Below the pieces are notes generated by a model. That model saw only the letters and a list, made by a program, of their open reading frames with translations. It was not told the DNA's origin and ran no database searches. A stretch of DNA of 64,000 nucleotides from Gnetum montanum (Eukaryota; Streptophyta; Gnetopsida; Gnetales; Gnetaceae), in the NCBI GenBank assembly GCA_015680685.1, contig MNCI01004792.1, positions 150,558 through 214,557 on the forward strand. The letters run 5' to 3'. The position numbers were made by a program, and so were the translations under genes. Positions within the stretch are counted from its first letter, which is position 1, and every line of letters begins with the position of its first letter. Of this stretch, positions 11,386 to 22,498 are shown in pieces.

Positions 11386-12657
11386 ATGATTGTTAGTATA
11401 CCAATTGAATTTAGATTTGGAACATTGGTTTTAAATTCTACAAGTCAATTGGGTTATGCTCCACTCACACAATCTACTCCTTTTCTAACCATGCAAATGG
11501 TTGATTCATCTTCTTTTAATCAATCTATTCCTCCACAAGTCAATGCTATGTACCATTCCAATACTTCCAATAATCCCTTTGACATTTTTCATTAGCAGCA
11601 ATTGCATCAACAACATCTACAGGCCACTATGTAAACCTTGTTAAATGCTTTAACTTAGGCTACTCAAAATACATGGCCATCTTGGTCTAATTAATAACTT
11701 TCTCACTCTATTCTCATTCCAATACAAGTGGCTATTATATCAATGAAGTTCCCTACTATTTTTCAATCTGAGAAATGTAATGTTCATATGAATTATCCTA
11801 ATATGACTCTCAAATTCATCACCCTATAGGATAGCCTACCATTCCTTTTAATTCACCACCTATTCCTATGTCTTGTAGTACAACTGTTCTATCACTAGCA
11901 TCATATAGAATCACATTTATGAAAGTACCTAAATAGCCTTATTCTAATATGCAATCATTGATGAATATTCTCCAAAGTGTACAACCTCTATTCAATGTGT
12001 AGGTTGTACAAACATTATCTATAGATCAACTACAAATTCCACAAAAAGGACTTCAACAAATATCATATCCTTTACCTAATCACTTAGTGTCTCTAGGCAA
12101 CCAATTTAATTAGTTTTAATAAATTTAAAATTAAGTTCCTTATTAGGGAATGTTTCACCAACTTTCATTAGAGGATTTGATGGGGGGAAAATCAACTGCC
12201 ACTCTCTCCCCTATTTAGTTACCTACTAGACAAGATGTTAAGATTAAAAATCTATCATCACTTCCTCAATTTTATGGTATAGATGATAAGATCTATATCA
12301 TCATTTACAAGTTGTTAAAACATTGATAGTCACATGTGGCAATAACATTATGAAACATACTAAAATGATTGTCTTTCCTTTTACTTTTAGAGATCATGCA
12401 TTATCATGGTATAGGTCATTAAAATGATATTCTATTTAATCTTAGGAAGGATTTAAGGATGAGTTTTAAAATTAATTTTTATCTTATGCAAAATTTCGTT
12501 AATATAAAAAAAGTACATTTAGGCTTTTAAGAAAAAGAAAATAAGACTTATTAATAGGCTTGGGAATGTTTTAAGGATATAAGAGAATGGAACCTTGATC
12601 ATGGCTTTTTAGAATGTCAATTGTTAGTATTCTTTCATGATGGTTTGACACATGTGT
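11386..12657 (+). pseudogene. gag: TE-C gag, first part (Athila type), interrupted by TE-D
   Basis: The first third (11386-11900) is Gln-, Ser- and Pro-rich. From about 12240, fragments in two frames match Athila gag in order: LSSLPQFYGIDDK, VFPFTFRDHALSWYRSLK (the 'FPFSL...A..WL.SL' block), FKDEF, FLSYAKF, then W.CFKDIREW (the 'AWERFK' block) and FFHDGLTH (the 'FY.GL' block). Multiple stops and frameshifts show it is long dead. The TE-D LTR cuts it at about 12657, and gag resumes at 34640 with GGTIMQKTPEVAF, the expected next motif. Confidence 0.7.
12652..12657. repeat. Candidate target-site duplication of TE-D, left copy
   Basis: ATGTGT here and ATGTCT at 34634-34639 flank TE-D (5 of 6 match). 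It lies exactly where TE-C gag breaks off and resumes, which supports the insertion boundary, but the short length makes it tentative. Confidence 0.5.
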
Positions 12658-14162
12658 TGTGATTGAAAACCTTAATGGAAACCAAGGACCCTTGGTAGAA
12701 GTAGTTCCCAAACCCTAAATCCCCAAGGCCTATATGATAAAAATGGGATTTGAGGTGCCCTAGCCGGTCTGGTAGATCAAGTAGGAACTTAGGAGATGTA
12801 AAACGTGGAAATATAAATAGATCTGAATAATGCATAGATAATAAATTTAATTCTATTGAACAAAAAACTCAAAGCATAAAATTTTATTGGAAAATGAATA
12901 AAGAATAAGTTAGATAAATGTGTAAAAAATGATGCCTAGATGGGAAAAAAAGGGGATTCACTTATGCAAGAGTTCAAAGCCCATTGAAGCTAAGGTGATC
13001 TACTTGACAATTTGGGTGCTAAGCCACTCTTGATGTTATTGAACCTTCCTTCACTATCACAACCTTGGATCTGCCAATTTGGTCATTAATGGGAGGGGGT
13101 GAGAAAGATGAATATTTGAATGTCAAGCTCCTCCACAGTGGGTTTGGAATCTCAGAAGTGTAGTGTTAACACCAAAATCCACCAAATCTTAAGGCCTCAC
13201 TGCTTCCACACTGGGGTTAAAGAGAATGCAAGTATGGGAACTTGCAAGAGCTCTTAAGTGCTTGAAAATGCCCCAAGTTTGGAGTTGTGTGTATGAAAAT
13301 TGGTTGTGAGTGTTGTATCTTGTCAAAAATTATTAAAGCTTGTCAAAAAACATGGAACCCTTCAATGGTGTTTGAGGCTTGCTTTTATAGGACCTTTGGG
13401 CCATGAATGGGGTTGTAAATTGGCTATGATTGGGATACAAATTGGTTGTTAAATAGCTACACATTTGATGTAATTTTGCTGCAAATTGGCTGAAAATTTA
13501 ACCTAAATAGGCACCCAAATTTGGGGGTTACTAAACATAGTAAGTGCTTCCCCCATGGCCATTCCATTTACTAAAAATAGTAACTAGGACATCTCTTTCA
13601 CATTGAAGATGAATCTTCCATGTTGAGCTCTTCACCATGCTTGTTGAAGTGNTGTGTGGGGGGTGGCCAGTGGAGGACTTTCTAGGTTGGAGGAAAAGTT
13701 TTCAAGCTAAGTGGAGACTTTCACATTGGGAGGAAAATTTCTAGGCTGATGGGGAAAGATTCCTAAGTTATGCATCTTGTGTCCATGTTGAAGGGGAAAA
13801 CGTTTTCAAACCTCCATCTGTCCACATTGGGGGTAGGTGAGATCTACCCCCTTGCAAGTGTTTCCAGAGTAGAAAAATGCATACCCCCCATAAAACCCAT
13901 AAAATTACCTTTTTGACATTTCAAAAGGCATTTTTGACCCCAAAGCACTAATATAGATACTAGGTGACTTTTTTGTTTTATTTGGGGAATGAGGCTTTGA
14001 CCACTTATGAGGCATTTTTAACCCCAAAAGTATAAAGTATTTGAAATTGTGCATTGAGGGTTATAATTTTCACATTTACAATGAAATTTTTCCTTGGGTT
14101 TCATGGGATGAAAACTACACGATGAGGATTGATTATAACATGCAAAATTTTGTGATGTTTCA
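12658..14162 (-). repeat. TE-D 3' LTR
   Basis: Aligns from 12735 to 14162 with 33158-34633 (shared AATTTGAGG.., AATAATGCATAGATAATAAA, CAAGAGTTCAAAG, GAGCTCTT, ATTGATTATAACATG, ATGTTTCA). The first 77 bases (12658-12734) have no match beside the 5' LTR, but extending to 12658 gives TG...CA ends and the candidate target duplication. On the minus strand there is TATAAAAG at 13382-13389 and AATAAA at 12883-12888. It contains one undetermined base (13652). Confidence 0.78.
13382..13389 (-). promoter_or_regulatory. TATA box of TE-D 3' LTR (minus strand)
   Basis: CTTTTATA on the plus strand reads TATAAAAG on the minus strand. The same site is kept at 33781-33788 in the other LTR, which fixes the element's direction of transcription independently of the coding regions. 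Confidence 0.65.
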
Positions 14163-14180
14163 ATGGCCCCTCTTTGTTGG
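14163..14180 (-). other. TE-D polypurine tract
   Basis: On the minus strand AACAAAGAGGGGCCAT lies directly upstream of the LTR start TGAAACATC. It is a purine-rich primer tract in the position expected for minus-strand orientation. Confidence 0.6.
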
Positions 14181-14278
14181 TTTCTAGAGGATTGGCCCAA
14201 GAGGCACCGAAAAAGAATACAAAATACCATTACATATAGGCTACATGAGAATTAGACTATTTAGGTTACCAATGTTGC

Positions 14279-14362
14279 TAGTTTAAGGCCATACCAAGCG
14301 ATGGTACAAGTTTAAGGCTCTAGTAGGTTGTGTTGCTAGATTAAGGTCATAGTGGGCCATTG
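14279..14362. repeat. GGCC-type short repeat cluster next to TE-D integrase end
   Basis: Three or four degenerate copies of the unit AGTTTAAGGCC...GTGGGCCAT follow the integrase C-terminus. The same unit recurs at 18056-18160 and, in nearly perfect tandem form, at 27900-28170. Confidence 0.6.
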
Positions 14363-15520
14363 AAAGTAAGCTTGCTTGTTGATGCTTAGTAGGATACATG
14401 TAGTATGGATTCATATAGAAATGAATGACTAGATTAGCTAGCTGATTCCCATTCATGTTGGCTATTCTAAATGCTCCATTCTCATATGATCTAGCGACAA
14501 GAAAGGACCCTTCCCAGTTGGCTGAGAATTTGTCCCCATGCTCATAGATGCCCTTGAGGACTAGGTCCCCCTCAATATTGCACATGGTAAATTATGGTGA
14601 TGTTTTTTCTTATGCCTCTCTTGATAGTGATTGATGTGAGCAAGGACTTGCATACCCTACTCCATTGAATCCAATGTAGCTATCTGCAACTTCTTATTCT
14701 GCTCATCGTTGATGAAGTTGGTCAAGGCTACTTAGAGGGATGGAACCTACAATCAAGATGTAAAATAGCTTTAGAACCATAGAAAAGGTTATAAGGAATC
14801 ATGTTGGTTACCATGTGATAGGTTGTTCTATATTCCCATAGTGCATGGACAAGCTGCTTATGCCACTTTCTCTTGCTGTTCTTGAGCATCTTCTTGAGCA
14901 AGTTGATTATGGTCTTGTTGCTTTCTTCTACTTTTCCATTGGCTTGAGGATAGTAAGATGATGTGAAAGAATGCTTAATGCCTAGATTGTGATAGAAACT
15001 ATTGGTTTCTTGGCTACTAAATTGAGGTCCATTACCTATAACTATGATCATGGGTATGCCATAATGAGCTGCAATGTTGTCTAGGATAAATTTGCAAACT
15101 TGTTTAGACATGGTCTTCTTAGAGAAATAGCCTCAACCCACTTGGTGAAGTATTCAATTGTGGTGATGATGAAGCTATGCCTTGCAGTAGACTTAGGTAT
15201 TCTAGGTCCAATGATATCCAACCCCCATCATTAAAATGTTCATGCTATTTGGGTTGTATGTAATTTAGTTGGTGATACATGTATCAAGTTATTATATCAT
15301 TGGCACATGTCACATTGCTTAACCTTTTGCATGCAATCATTTTTCATATGGGGCCAATAGTAGCCTAACCACCTAATCTAGCAGCCATGGTTCTAGGTCC
15401 TATATGCCCTCCACAAACACCCTTGTGAACCTCCTCTAGGACTATTCTATCTTTAGTTTTACCTAATCACTTTAGGAGTATGTCATCATAGGATCGTTGA
15501 CATAATGTATTATCACCTAG
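14283..15520 (-). pseudogene. int: TE-D integrase
   Basis: Minus-strand integrase of Tat type. The zinc-binding part near 15250-15440 reads VHKGVCGGHIGPRTMAARLG, matching 'H....GGH.G...MA.R..'. The catalytic core (14728-15111) contains HYGIPMIIVIGNGPQFSS, where the usual catalytic Asp of 'TDNGPQF' is replaced by Gly. It is followed by SYYPQANGKVEESNK and WEYRTTYHMVTNMIPYNLFY. The C-terminal part (14283-14585) has GDLVLKGIYEHG, KFSANWEGSFLV, NGAFRIANMNG and a closing NPYYMYP, the classic ending of this family. The lost Asp and several stops and shifts mean it is inactive. Confidence 0.85.
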
Positions 15521-15784
15521 AATGACATACTACTTTGATCGCTTGCATATGGTGTCTTTTTGAGAAGCAGTTATGCCTTGTGAGGATTCACCATGCATAA
15601 GATAAAATTTGATATCATCATACCACTTGGGAGAATTAGTATGAATGAAAACCACAAAGGTATCCTTAGTGTTCTGTGTGATGGAAGTAGCATAGTCCAT
15701 AGTTAAGGTGGGAAACTTGCTAAACACATCTAGCATCATACTAAGGGCTAGTGTTGCAATTGCATCATCTATGGTGTTTTCATT

Positions 15785-16140
15785 TCAAGGTATGTGTTGG
15801 ATATTAACATCCATGAATTGTTGTAATAATTGCTTCCCTAGGTCACAGTAAGTTTGTAAGTGCTTAGCTTTACATTCATAGACTTTGGTTACTTGGTTAA
15901 CGATGAGTTGTGAATCACCTTTAATGGCTAGGAATCTAATTCCTAGGTCATAAGCTACCATGATCCCTTTGATCAAACCCTCATATTTTGCTATGTTTTT
16001 GGTGCATGGGAACCCAAAATGATAGGAAAAGGGTTGGATTTCACCAAACGGGAATGTTACGATAGCAACAACACTATTCCCATGGGTGATTGAGGCTCTA
16101 TCAAAGTTCATGACTGCCTCATAACCCTCCAGCACTTGGA
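15785..16140 (-). pseudogene. aRH: TE-D second (archaeal-type) RNase H
   Basis: An open minus-strand stretch of 116 codons encoding FDRASITHGNSVVAIVTFPF, FPCTKNIAKYEGLIKGIMVA and LAIKGDSQLIVNQV. The AKYEGLI and KGDSQLIVNQV motifs are those of the additional archaeal-like RNase H that Tat-clade elements carry between their own RNase H and integrase; the Glu and second Asp positions appear kept. It would remove RNA from RNA-DNA hybrids during reverse transcription. This domain is the main reason for assigning TE-D to Tat. Confidence 0.8.
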
Positions 16141-16179
16141 TAACTATGTTAATGTGTTCATTAGGGAATTTAGGATCTA

Positions 16180-17853
16180 TGGTTACTTCATCATCAACAG
16201 GTTAAACTGTGAGTTGTACAACTATATCTTGACCTTTTGTTGAGGATTAAGAGACTTGAAGGTCAAATTCTATGGTTATGGCCTTTCATTGGGCTATGAA
16301 GCTAATTTTGTAGATGTTTGTCATTATGGATATAAATATGTTATTCTTGAAAATGATGTTGACTTGGCTTCTAAAGAGTTAGTGTCTCCATTTCTTCAAA
16401 GAGAAGACTAGTGCTAGGAAATACTTCTCCACTTCAGTGTATAAAATCTTGTGGGCTACCATGTCATCATGGTTTTGATAGAGTAGTAAGGTAATGTATG
16501 TATCAGAGATGATGAGACAAATGTAAAATGCTTTACCCTCTTACATAGGATAGATTATCAGTAGTTGTGTCAAATCTTGCTTAAGGTTATAAAAGGCTTC
16601 TTGTCATTGAGTCATCCACTCATAGTGTACTCCTTTCTTAAGAAAGTGTTGCATGGGTTGTAACTTATCTATAAGCCTAGTGATAAACCTATGAATGAAT
16701 TGTAATCTACCTTGTAATCCTCAAAGCTCCTTAAGGTTGGTAGGTGTTTCCAATTTGGATATGGCCTTAACCTTCTTAAGATCTACATGTATCCCTACCT
16801 TAGAGACTACAAAGCCAAGAATCTTACTGATCTTGACATCAAAGATAGACTTCTTAGGATTGAGCCTAAGCTCATATTTGAGTCATCATTTGAGAACAAG
16901 ATATAGGTCATTAGCATGGTCATTAGCTATTGTAGAATTCATGACTATGTAATCTACATAATCATTAAGAAAACCTAACATGTAATCATTGAAGATATAG
17001 GTCATGGCTCTCTAGTAAGTTGCTCTAGTGTTCTTAATGCCAAAGGGCATCATGGTATAACAAAAAGAACCTCATGGGGTCATAAAGGTTATGCTAAGCT
17101 AGTGCTCTTGGTTGATCTTAATTTGGTTATATCCCAAGAATCCATCCATAATGGATAGTAAGGCATGTCTAGCTATAGTATCAATAAGTTGATCAATACT
17201 AGGCAAAGGAAAGTCGTTCTTAATAGTTGCTTTATTTAGGTCTTGGACATTGATGCAAATATAGATAATCCCATTTTTCTTAGGGACTACCAATATGTTG
17301 GAAACCCATTCTACATAAGTGAAAACCCTAATGAAACCTTCTTGATAGAGCTTTGAGATTTCATCGCGAACTACCAAGGCCAAATTAGATTTAATATTTT
17401 GCACTTTTTTCTTAACTAGTCTAATGCTAGGATCCAGTATGATGTTGTGCTAGACTAGACATGGGTATAGGCTTGAAATAACTTCATATGAATAGGTGAA
17501 TGTATTAATGTTGATTTGTAAGACTTTAGTGACATCTTGGACACATTAAGGCTCTAGTAAGAAACTTAGTTAAGGGTTTTCTCCTCACCACTATGGGTTG
17601 TGACAGGAACCTCAACTAGAGGATCTTTAATTATGTCTCCTACTTCTAAGTCAATGGTTTTGAATAGGTTTTTAGGCCATTCTAAAGGTTTTTTTATTGA
17701 GGCTATGTGGTCTACAAGACTCTTAGGCTCAAGATGTAGGCAACCAGGGTTGATACACCATTTAATATCACCATGGGGTTCATGTAGACACAAAGGCAAA
17801 TTGATTTTCTCCCAGGTACTCATACTTTGATCTTGCATGTCAAACAAAAGCAT
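16180..17853 (-). pseudogene. rt-rh: TE-D reverse transcriptase and first RNase H
   Basis: Minus strand. RT features in order: NILVVPKKNGIIYICINVQDLNKAT..DFPLP at 17250-17330 (the 'VPKK.GK.R.CVDYRDLN' block), DTIARHALLSIMDGFLGYNQI, MTP.GSFCYTMMPFGIKN, and the catalytic box at 16949-16960 reading YVDY in place of YVDD, so one catalytic Asp is lost. A thumb region (ILGFVVSKVGI..D..KV.AI) and an RNase H with EGKAFYICL...YFLALVFSLKKWRH follow. The 17566-17853 part upstream of RT is open but belongs to a poorly conserved linker. Stops are scattered throughout. Confidence 0.85.
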
Positions 17854-18055
17854 ATTAAGTGGAACCTGGTTAAAAGTGAATAAATAATGTTAAAATGACA
17901 TAAAACATAGGAAAATCTAATGCAATCAAGACCATTCAAGATCATCAGTGAGATAAGGTAAATTCGGAAAAGTGTAATGCAGGTGAAAAAAGGTCACATA
18001 AAGGTCAAACAAGGAAACATATAGGGAGAAATGCTAAAAATGATCAATAAAGATC

Positions 18056-18160
18056 ATAATTTTGCTAGTTTAAAGCCTTAGTGGGCCATGATGCCAGTGT
18101 ATAGTCTTTGTGGACTATGATGCCAATTTAAGACCTTCGTAGGCCATAGTCATATGGTGT
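18056..18160. repeat. GGCC-type short repeat cluster, RT side of the TE-D cassette
   Basis: About three degenerate units of AGTTTAAAGCCTTAGTGGGCCATGATGCC lie between the RT linker and the long spacer. The matching cluster at 27900-28170 borders the cassette on the protease side. Confidence 0.6.
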
Positions 18161-19359
18161 CAAATGGTTGTCATGGAAGGTAAAAGCCCATAATTTGATA
18201 CCATTTAAAGGCCAAAAAATGTAAATAGAATTGTAATAAGACAAATAAAGAACACATAAAGTTGTATAGAGGCCATAGAGGGTTAACTAGGTTAACAAGG
18301 CAACACAAGTCTAGAATTAAGCCAAACAATTATGTAATAAGTTAAAAATCAAGCAAAATAGGCCATATATTATAAAATTTGGCTAATATAGGTAAAAAAT
18401 GATAAGGTTTTACTATTTTTTGGCCTTATTAGGCCATGTTTTAAGGCTATAGGGCTATTAGGTGAGATCAGGCATCAATCAGGGCTATTTTTGGGCTATT
18501 TAGACCCAAATATCAAGTGTTTTAAGGCTTCCATGCTAGGCTAAGGATGGAAACATAGGTCCTTAGTATATAGACTAAAAAAAAATTAGGTTTTTGGGTG
18601 CTCAAAGGTTTAGGAGTTAGGTCCTAGGACCTTCCAAAGGTAATGTTGGGTCAAATCCATCAAAATTGGGCTCTTTGGAGGTCTGTAAGGGCCAAAAAGA
18701 AAGTTTTGAAGTCTTTTGACCTTGTTTCCACATTGGCTAGCATGGAAAAGAGGGGGTTTAGCATGAAAAAATAAAATTCAATTAAAAATGAGGTCGAAGA
18801 GGTTCTTGAAGTCAAGATCTGGAAGTACTGCAGCTCCCAGCTTTGTTTTGAGGCTATTTGAGGTCATGTTGAGGGTCAATAGGTGTTGAAATGGCTTCCC
18901 CTATTTTTCCATGATACTCATAGTGTCCTCGGCATGGAAGAATAGCACAAAACATATTTGATGAATTTAGAGTGATTTTGGAGCACTTTGAATAGGTTTC
19001 TAGGGCCCCTGGGTCTGCAGATTTTAATTTTGCAAGTTTCTGGCTAATTTTGGGCATGTTTGAAGGTTGTTCAAGGGTACTTAAGGTATTCCCCCTTGTT
19101 TTGACACTAGGGTATTTACTCCAAAATGGAAGAATGGGGGTCAAAATGAGGTCAAACAAGCAAGATCTTGAGGTCAAATAAGCAAAATCTTAAGGCTATG
19201 AGGTCCTGGGATTCTTCAATGAAGATCTTTGGCTTCTGGAAGTGTCATCTTACCTCCAAAAGTGGAAAACCAACTTCCTCAATTATTCTCATGCTAGGGA
19301 AGTTACTCTAGTATGGAGGAAGTAAGAATATTAGATCCAAGCCAATTTGGATCATAATC
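18161..19359. other. TE-D spacer, no gene seen
   Basis: No coding match on either strand. Phrases such as TTTCCAC-TTGG and GGGGCTTCCATG recur, showing that the 180 bp array to its right decays gradually into this stretch. Confidence 0.5.
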
Positions 19360-21440
19360 AATCATGCATGTTATCTCCTGGGGTTTCCAGGGTCAAAGGC
19401 TATGGATCCATGTCAAAATTTGTTAATTTTGAGCATCACTAACTGGTTTTTTGGATTCCACCTTTTCTTCCACGTTGGAAATGAAGAAATGAATGTGTAA
19501 AACAAGGGGGAATGGATTTTTGCTATCTAGGATCAATTTTACAAAGTTTAAGGGCTCCAATAGTTGTTGGCAAGGCTCTAGAGTGCATGAAAGGTTGTTT
19601 GATGTTATTCTAAGGTGTTTAAGAGTCTCAAATAAGTTTTCCTTTGAGTTTCCATGTTAGGGATATCATCCTTAGCGTGGAAAAATGGATCCTCATCATG
19701 GAAGAACCATGCAATGAAAATCTAGACCAATTTGGACCTCAAATGATCATGCATGTCAGCTTCTAGGGCTACCGAGGTTGAGGACTAGGGTATGGTATTA
19801 AGTTTGGGCAACTTTGAATATCTCTAAGTGTTTTGTTGGACTTAAACCATTCTTTCCACACTAGGAATGGAGATATTAGCATGGAAAACAAGGGGGAATG
19901 AATTTTTAACCTCTTGACATCAATTTTGTAAAGTTTGAAAGATCCAATGATGCCACTAGGGTTCTAAAGTGCATATAAGCTTGGTTAATGTTTTTCTAAG
20001 GTAGCTATGCATTCCAAATGGGTTTTCCCCTTAATTTCCATGTTGAGTAGCATGGAGGGGGGAATTACCAGTTTGGAGATATCATAAAACTTAGATCTAG
20101 CCTAGTTTTATGTTCAATTGATCATGCATGTCAACCTTCGGGGATGTTAGGGTTGAAGACTAGGGTTTGGAGACAAAACTAGTTATTTTAAAGGTTTTTA
20201 AAGAGGTTTTTGGACTTCCACCCATTTTTCCATGTTGGGGCTTCCATGCTTAGCATGAAAAATGGTAAAGGTGGGGGGGGGGGGGGGAGGGATCAATAGG
20301 GAAATCCTTTTGATGCTTTATGATCACTTTTGGTCATGCATGTGGGCTTTTGAGGTTGCTGGAGATGATGGTCAATGCCTGGTGTCAAAATTCCACTATC
20401 TTGAAGGTTGATGAGTGGTTTTTGGGGTTCTCCCCATTTTCCTCATTGGGTCTTTCATGCTTAGATTGGAAAAATGGGGGAAAATATTTTTGATCATTTT
20501 TGGCCACTTTCAGTCATGCATGTAGGTTTCTATCGTCACTGGTCCTGACTATTGCTACTTAATGTCAAAATTTGGTTGTTTCAAGGTTGTTAAGATATTT
20601 TTTGAACTTACACCCATTTTCCACATTGGGGCTTCCATGCCCAATGTGGGAGAATGGGGGAAATGCTTTTTGATTACTTTTGGTCACTTTGGAGCATGCA
20701 TGTAAGCTTCCTAGGTTGTAGGCATCGACTGCTAACATTTGATATAAAAATTTGGTTATTTCAAGGTTGTTAAGGAATTTTTTGGACTTCCCCCCATTTT
20801 CCCATGCTGGGGCTTCCATACTTAGAACTGAAAATTTTGGGAAAATATTTTTCATATTTTATGATGACTTTCAAGCATGCATGTGCATTCATAAGGTTAC
20901 TAATGTCACCTGCTATCATCTAATGTTGAATTTTGACTATTTCAAGAGTCATAAGGCATTTTCTAGGCTTCCTCCATTTTTCCAGGTTGGGGCTTCCATT
21001 CTCAATGTGTAAAATTTTGGGGAAATATTTTTTGATCATTTTTTATCAATCTAGCCATGCATGAGTGCTCACAAGGTTGCCAATGTTAGCCATCAGTGCC
21101 TAAGGTCAAGATTTGGTCGTTTTGGGTGTTGTGAGAGGGTTTTCAAGATTCCCCCATTTTTTCACATTAAGGGTATAAGGATCAATGTGGAATAGGTTCC
21201 CCTTAGTGGAAGAAGTTAGATCTAGGCCAAATTGATAGCCAATCAACCATGCATATCTACCTATGGGGTTGCCAGTGTTGATGGTCAATGTTGGGTGTCA
21301 CGATTTGATAGTTTGAGGGCTTCTAAGTGACTCAAAAATCTTCCCAGTTTCTTCCACACTGGGAATGGTGGCCCTAGCATGGATGAGAGGGGGATGATAA
21401 ATTTGTATCATTTTGACCTATTTTGGGGCTTTCATAAGCT
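19360..21440. repeat. Tandem array of about 180 bp units with hairpins
   Basis: The word CATGCA(TGT) marks unit starts at 20335, 20515, 20695, 20876 and 21056, giving steps of 180, 180, 181 and 180 bases. More diverged units begin at 19363, 19748, 20123 and 21248. Each clear unit carries TTTGGTNNTTTCAAGGTTGTTAAG-like sequence and then a dyad. In the unit at 20515 the arms CCCATTTTCCACATTGGG (20613-20630) and its near-complement at 20640-20658 are separated by nine bases. Tat-type elements are known to harbour such arrays, usually downstream of integrase; here it lies between protease and RT. A run of 15 G at 20273-20287 interrupts one unit. Confidence 0.8.
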
Positions 21441-22371
21441 CCAGAGGGTTTTAGTAGTGTCTAGGGGTCATCAGGCAACAAGAAATGATCATTAGGTCAT
21501 CAATTTAGGGTTTTTTTTTGGCTCCCCCATCTTTCCACACTAAGGGTGAAAGGATCAGCATGGATGAAGTCTCCTCCAGTGTGAAAAACACTAAATCCTA
21601 GGTTTTGACTAGGTTTTGTGAGGTTCCAAGGCTACCAGAGATGCTTGGAGGGGTTCAAGATCATGTGGTGCCCACTTTGGGATCAATCTTGTGCTAGATG
21701 GATTTTGGGATGCAAGAGTGATTGTCAACCCCCTTCTTCCATGTTGGGCACTATTTCCCTAGTGTGAAAATCTACAATACTTAGCCATGCTCATGTTTTG
21801 CCCAAATTTGGAAATACAGGGTTGAAAAAGGCAAGTTTGGGTTACTAAAAATAGAAAGATGTTATAATGCTAATGAATTTATAAAAGAATGGGCATGTTT
21901 CCATGCTAGGAATGGCATTCCTAGCATGGAAGTATTAAATTAAGGTTGCCATAATGTTTTAAGTGCCAAAATTAGTAAAATCTCAACGTTGATGCAAGCT
22001 TGGTGAAAAGGGAAGATGCAAGTGGGGCCCACAATTCTAAAATTTAAAATTTTGAAAGGTGAATTTTTTTCTACTTAAAACCAAAATGAATTAGACTTTC
22101 CCCTATTTTTCTTTAGTGCACTTGTAGTCATGGTGCACTGAATTAGTAGCTGGGATTTCGTTTAGGTTTTAGATGGGTTTTATAAGTCAGATTTTGTAAA
22201 TTTCAATCATAATTATTATGTTTCAGAAACAGCACATTGGAGGAGAGTTCTGATAGAGATTCATGTAGTAGCCACAACCAATCTTTAGTGTGGAAGCCTT
22301 CCATCTCCCTGTAGCTAGTGTAGAACTCCCATCTTCTCCTAATTTTCCTCTTTCTCAACATTGAGCCTACC
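21441..22371. other. TE-D spacer and possible promoter region of the plus-strand gene
   Basis: No coding match. It continues the CTTCCA-TGGGG style of the array up to about 21950, then changes texture. A TTTTATAAG box at about 22169 lies some 200 bases before the ATG at 22372, a possible promoter for the plus-strand gene; this is suggestive only. Confidence 0.4.
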
Positions 22372-22498
22372 ATGGCATCAAAATAGAGAGGAGGAAAGAG
22401 CAAGAACCCCATGATTCAAATGATGGATGAGCATTCAATAGAGTTATTAGAAGTTCCTAGGCCTATCTCCATTCAGGCCCCATTTATCAATGCCCCGA

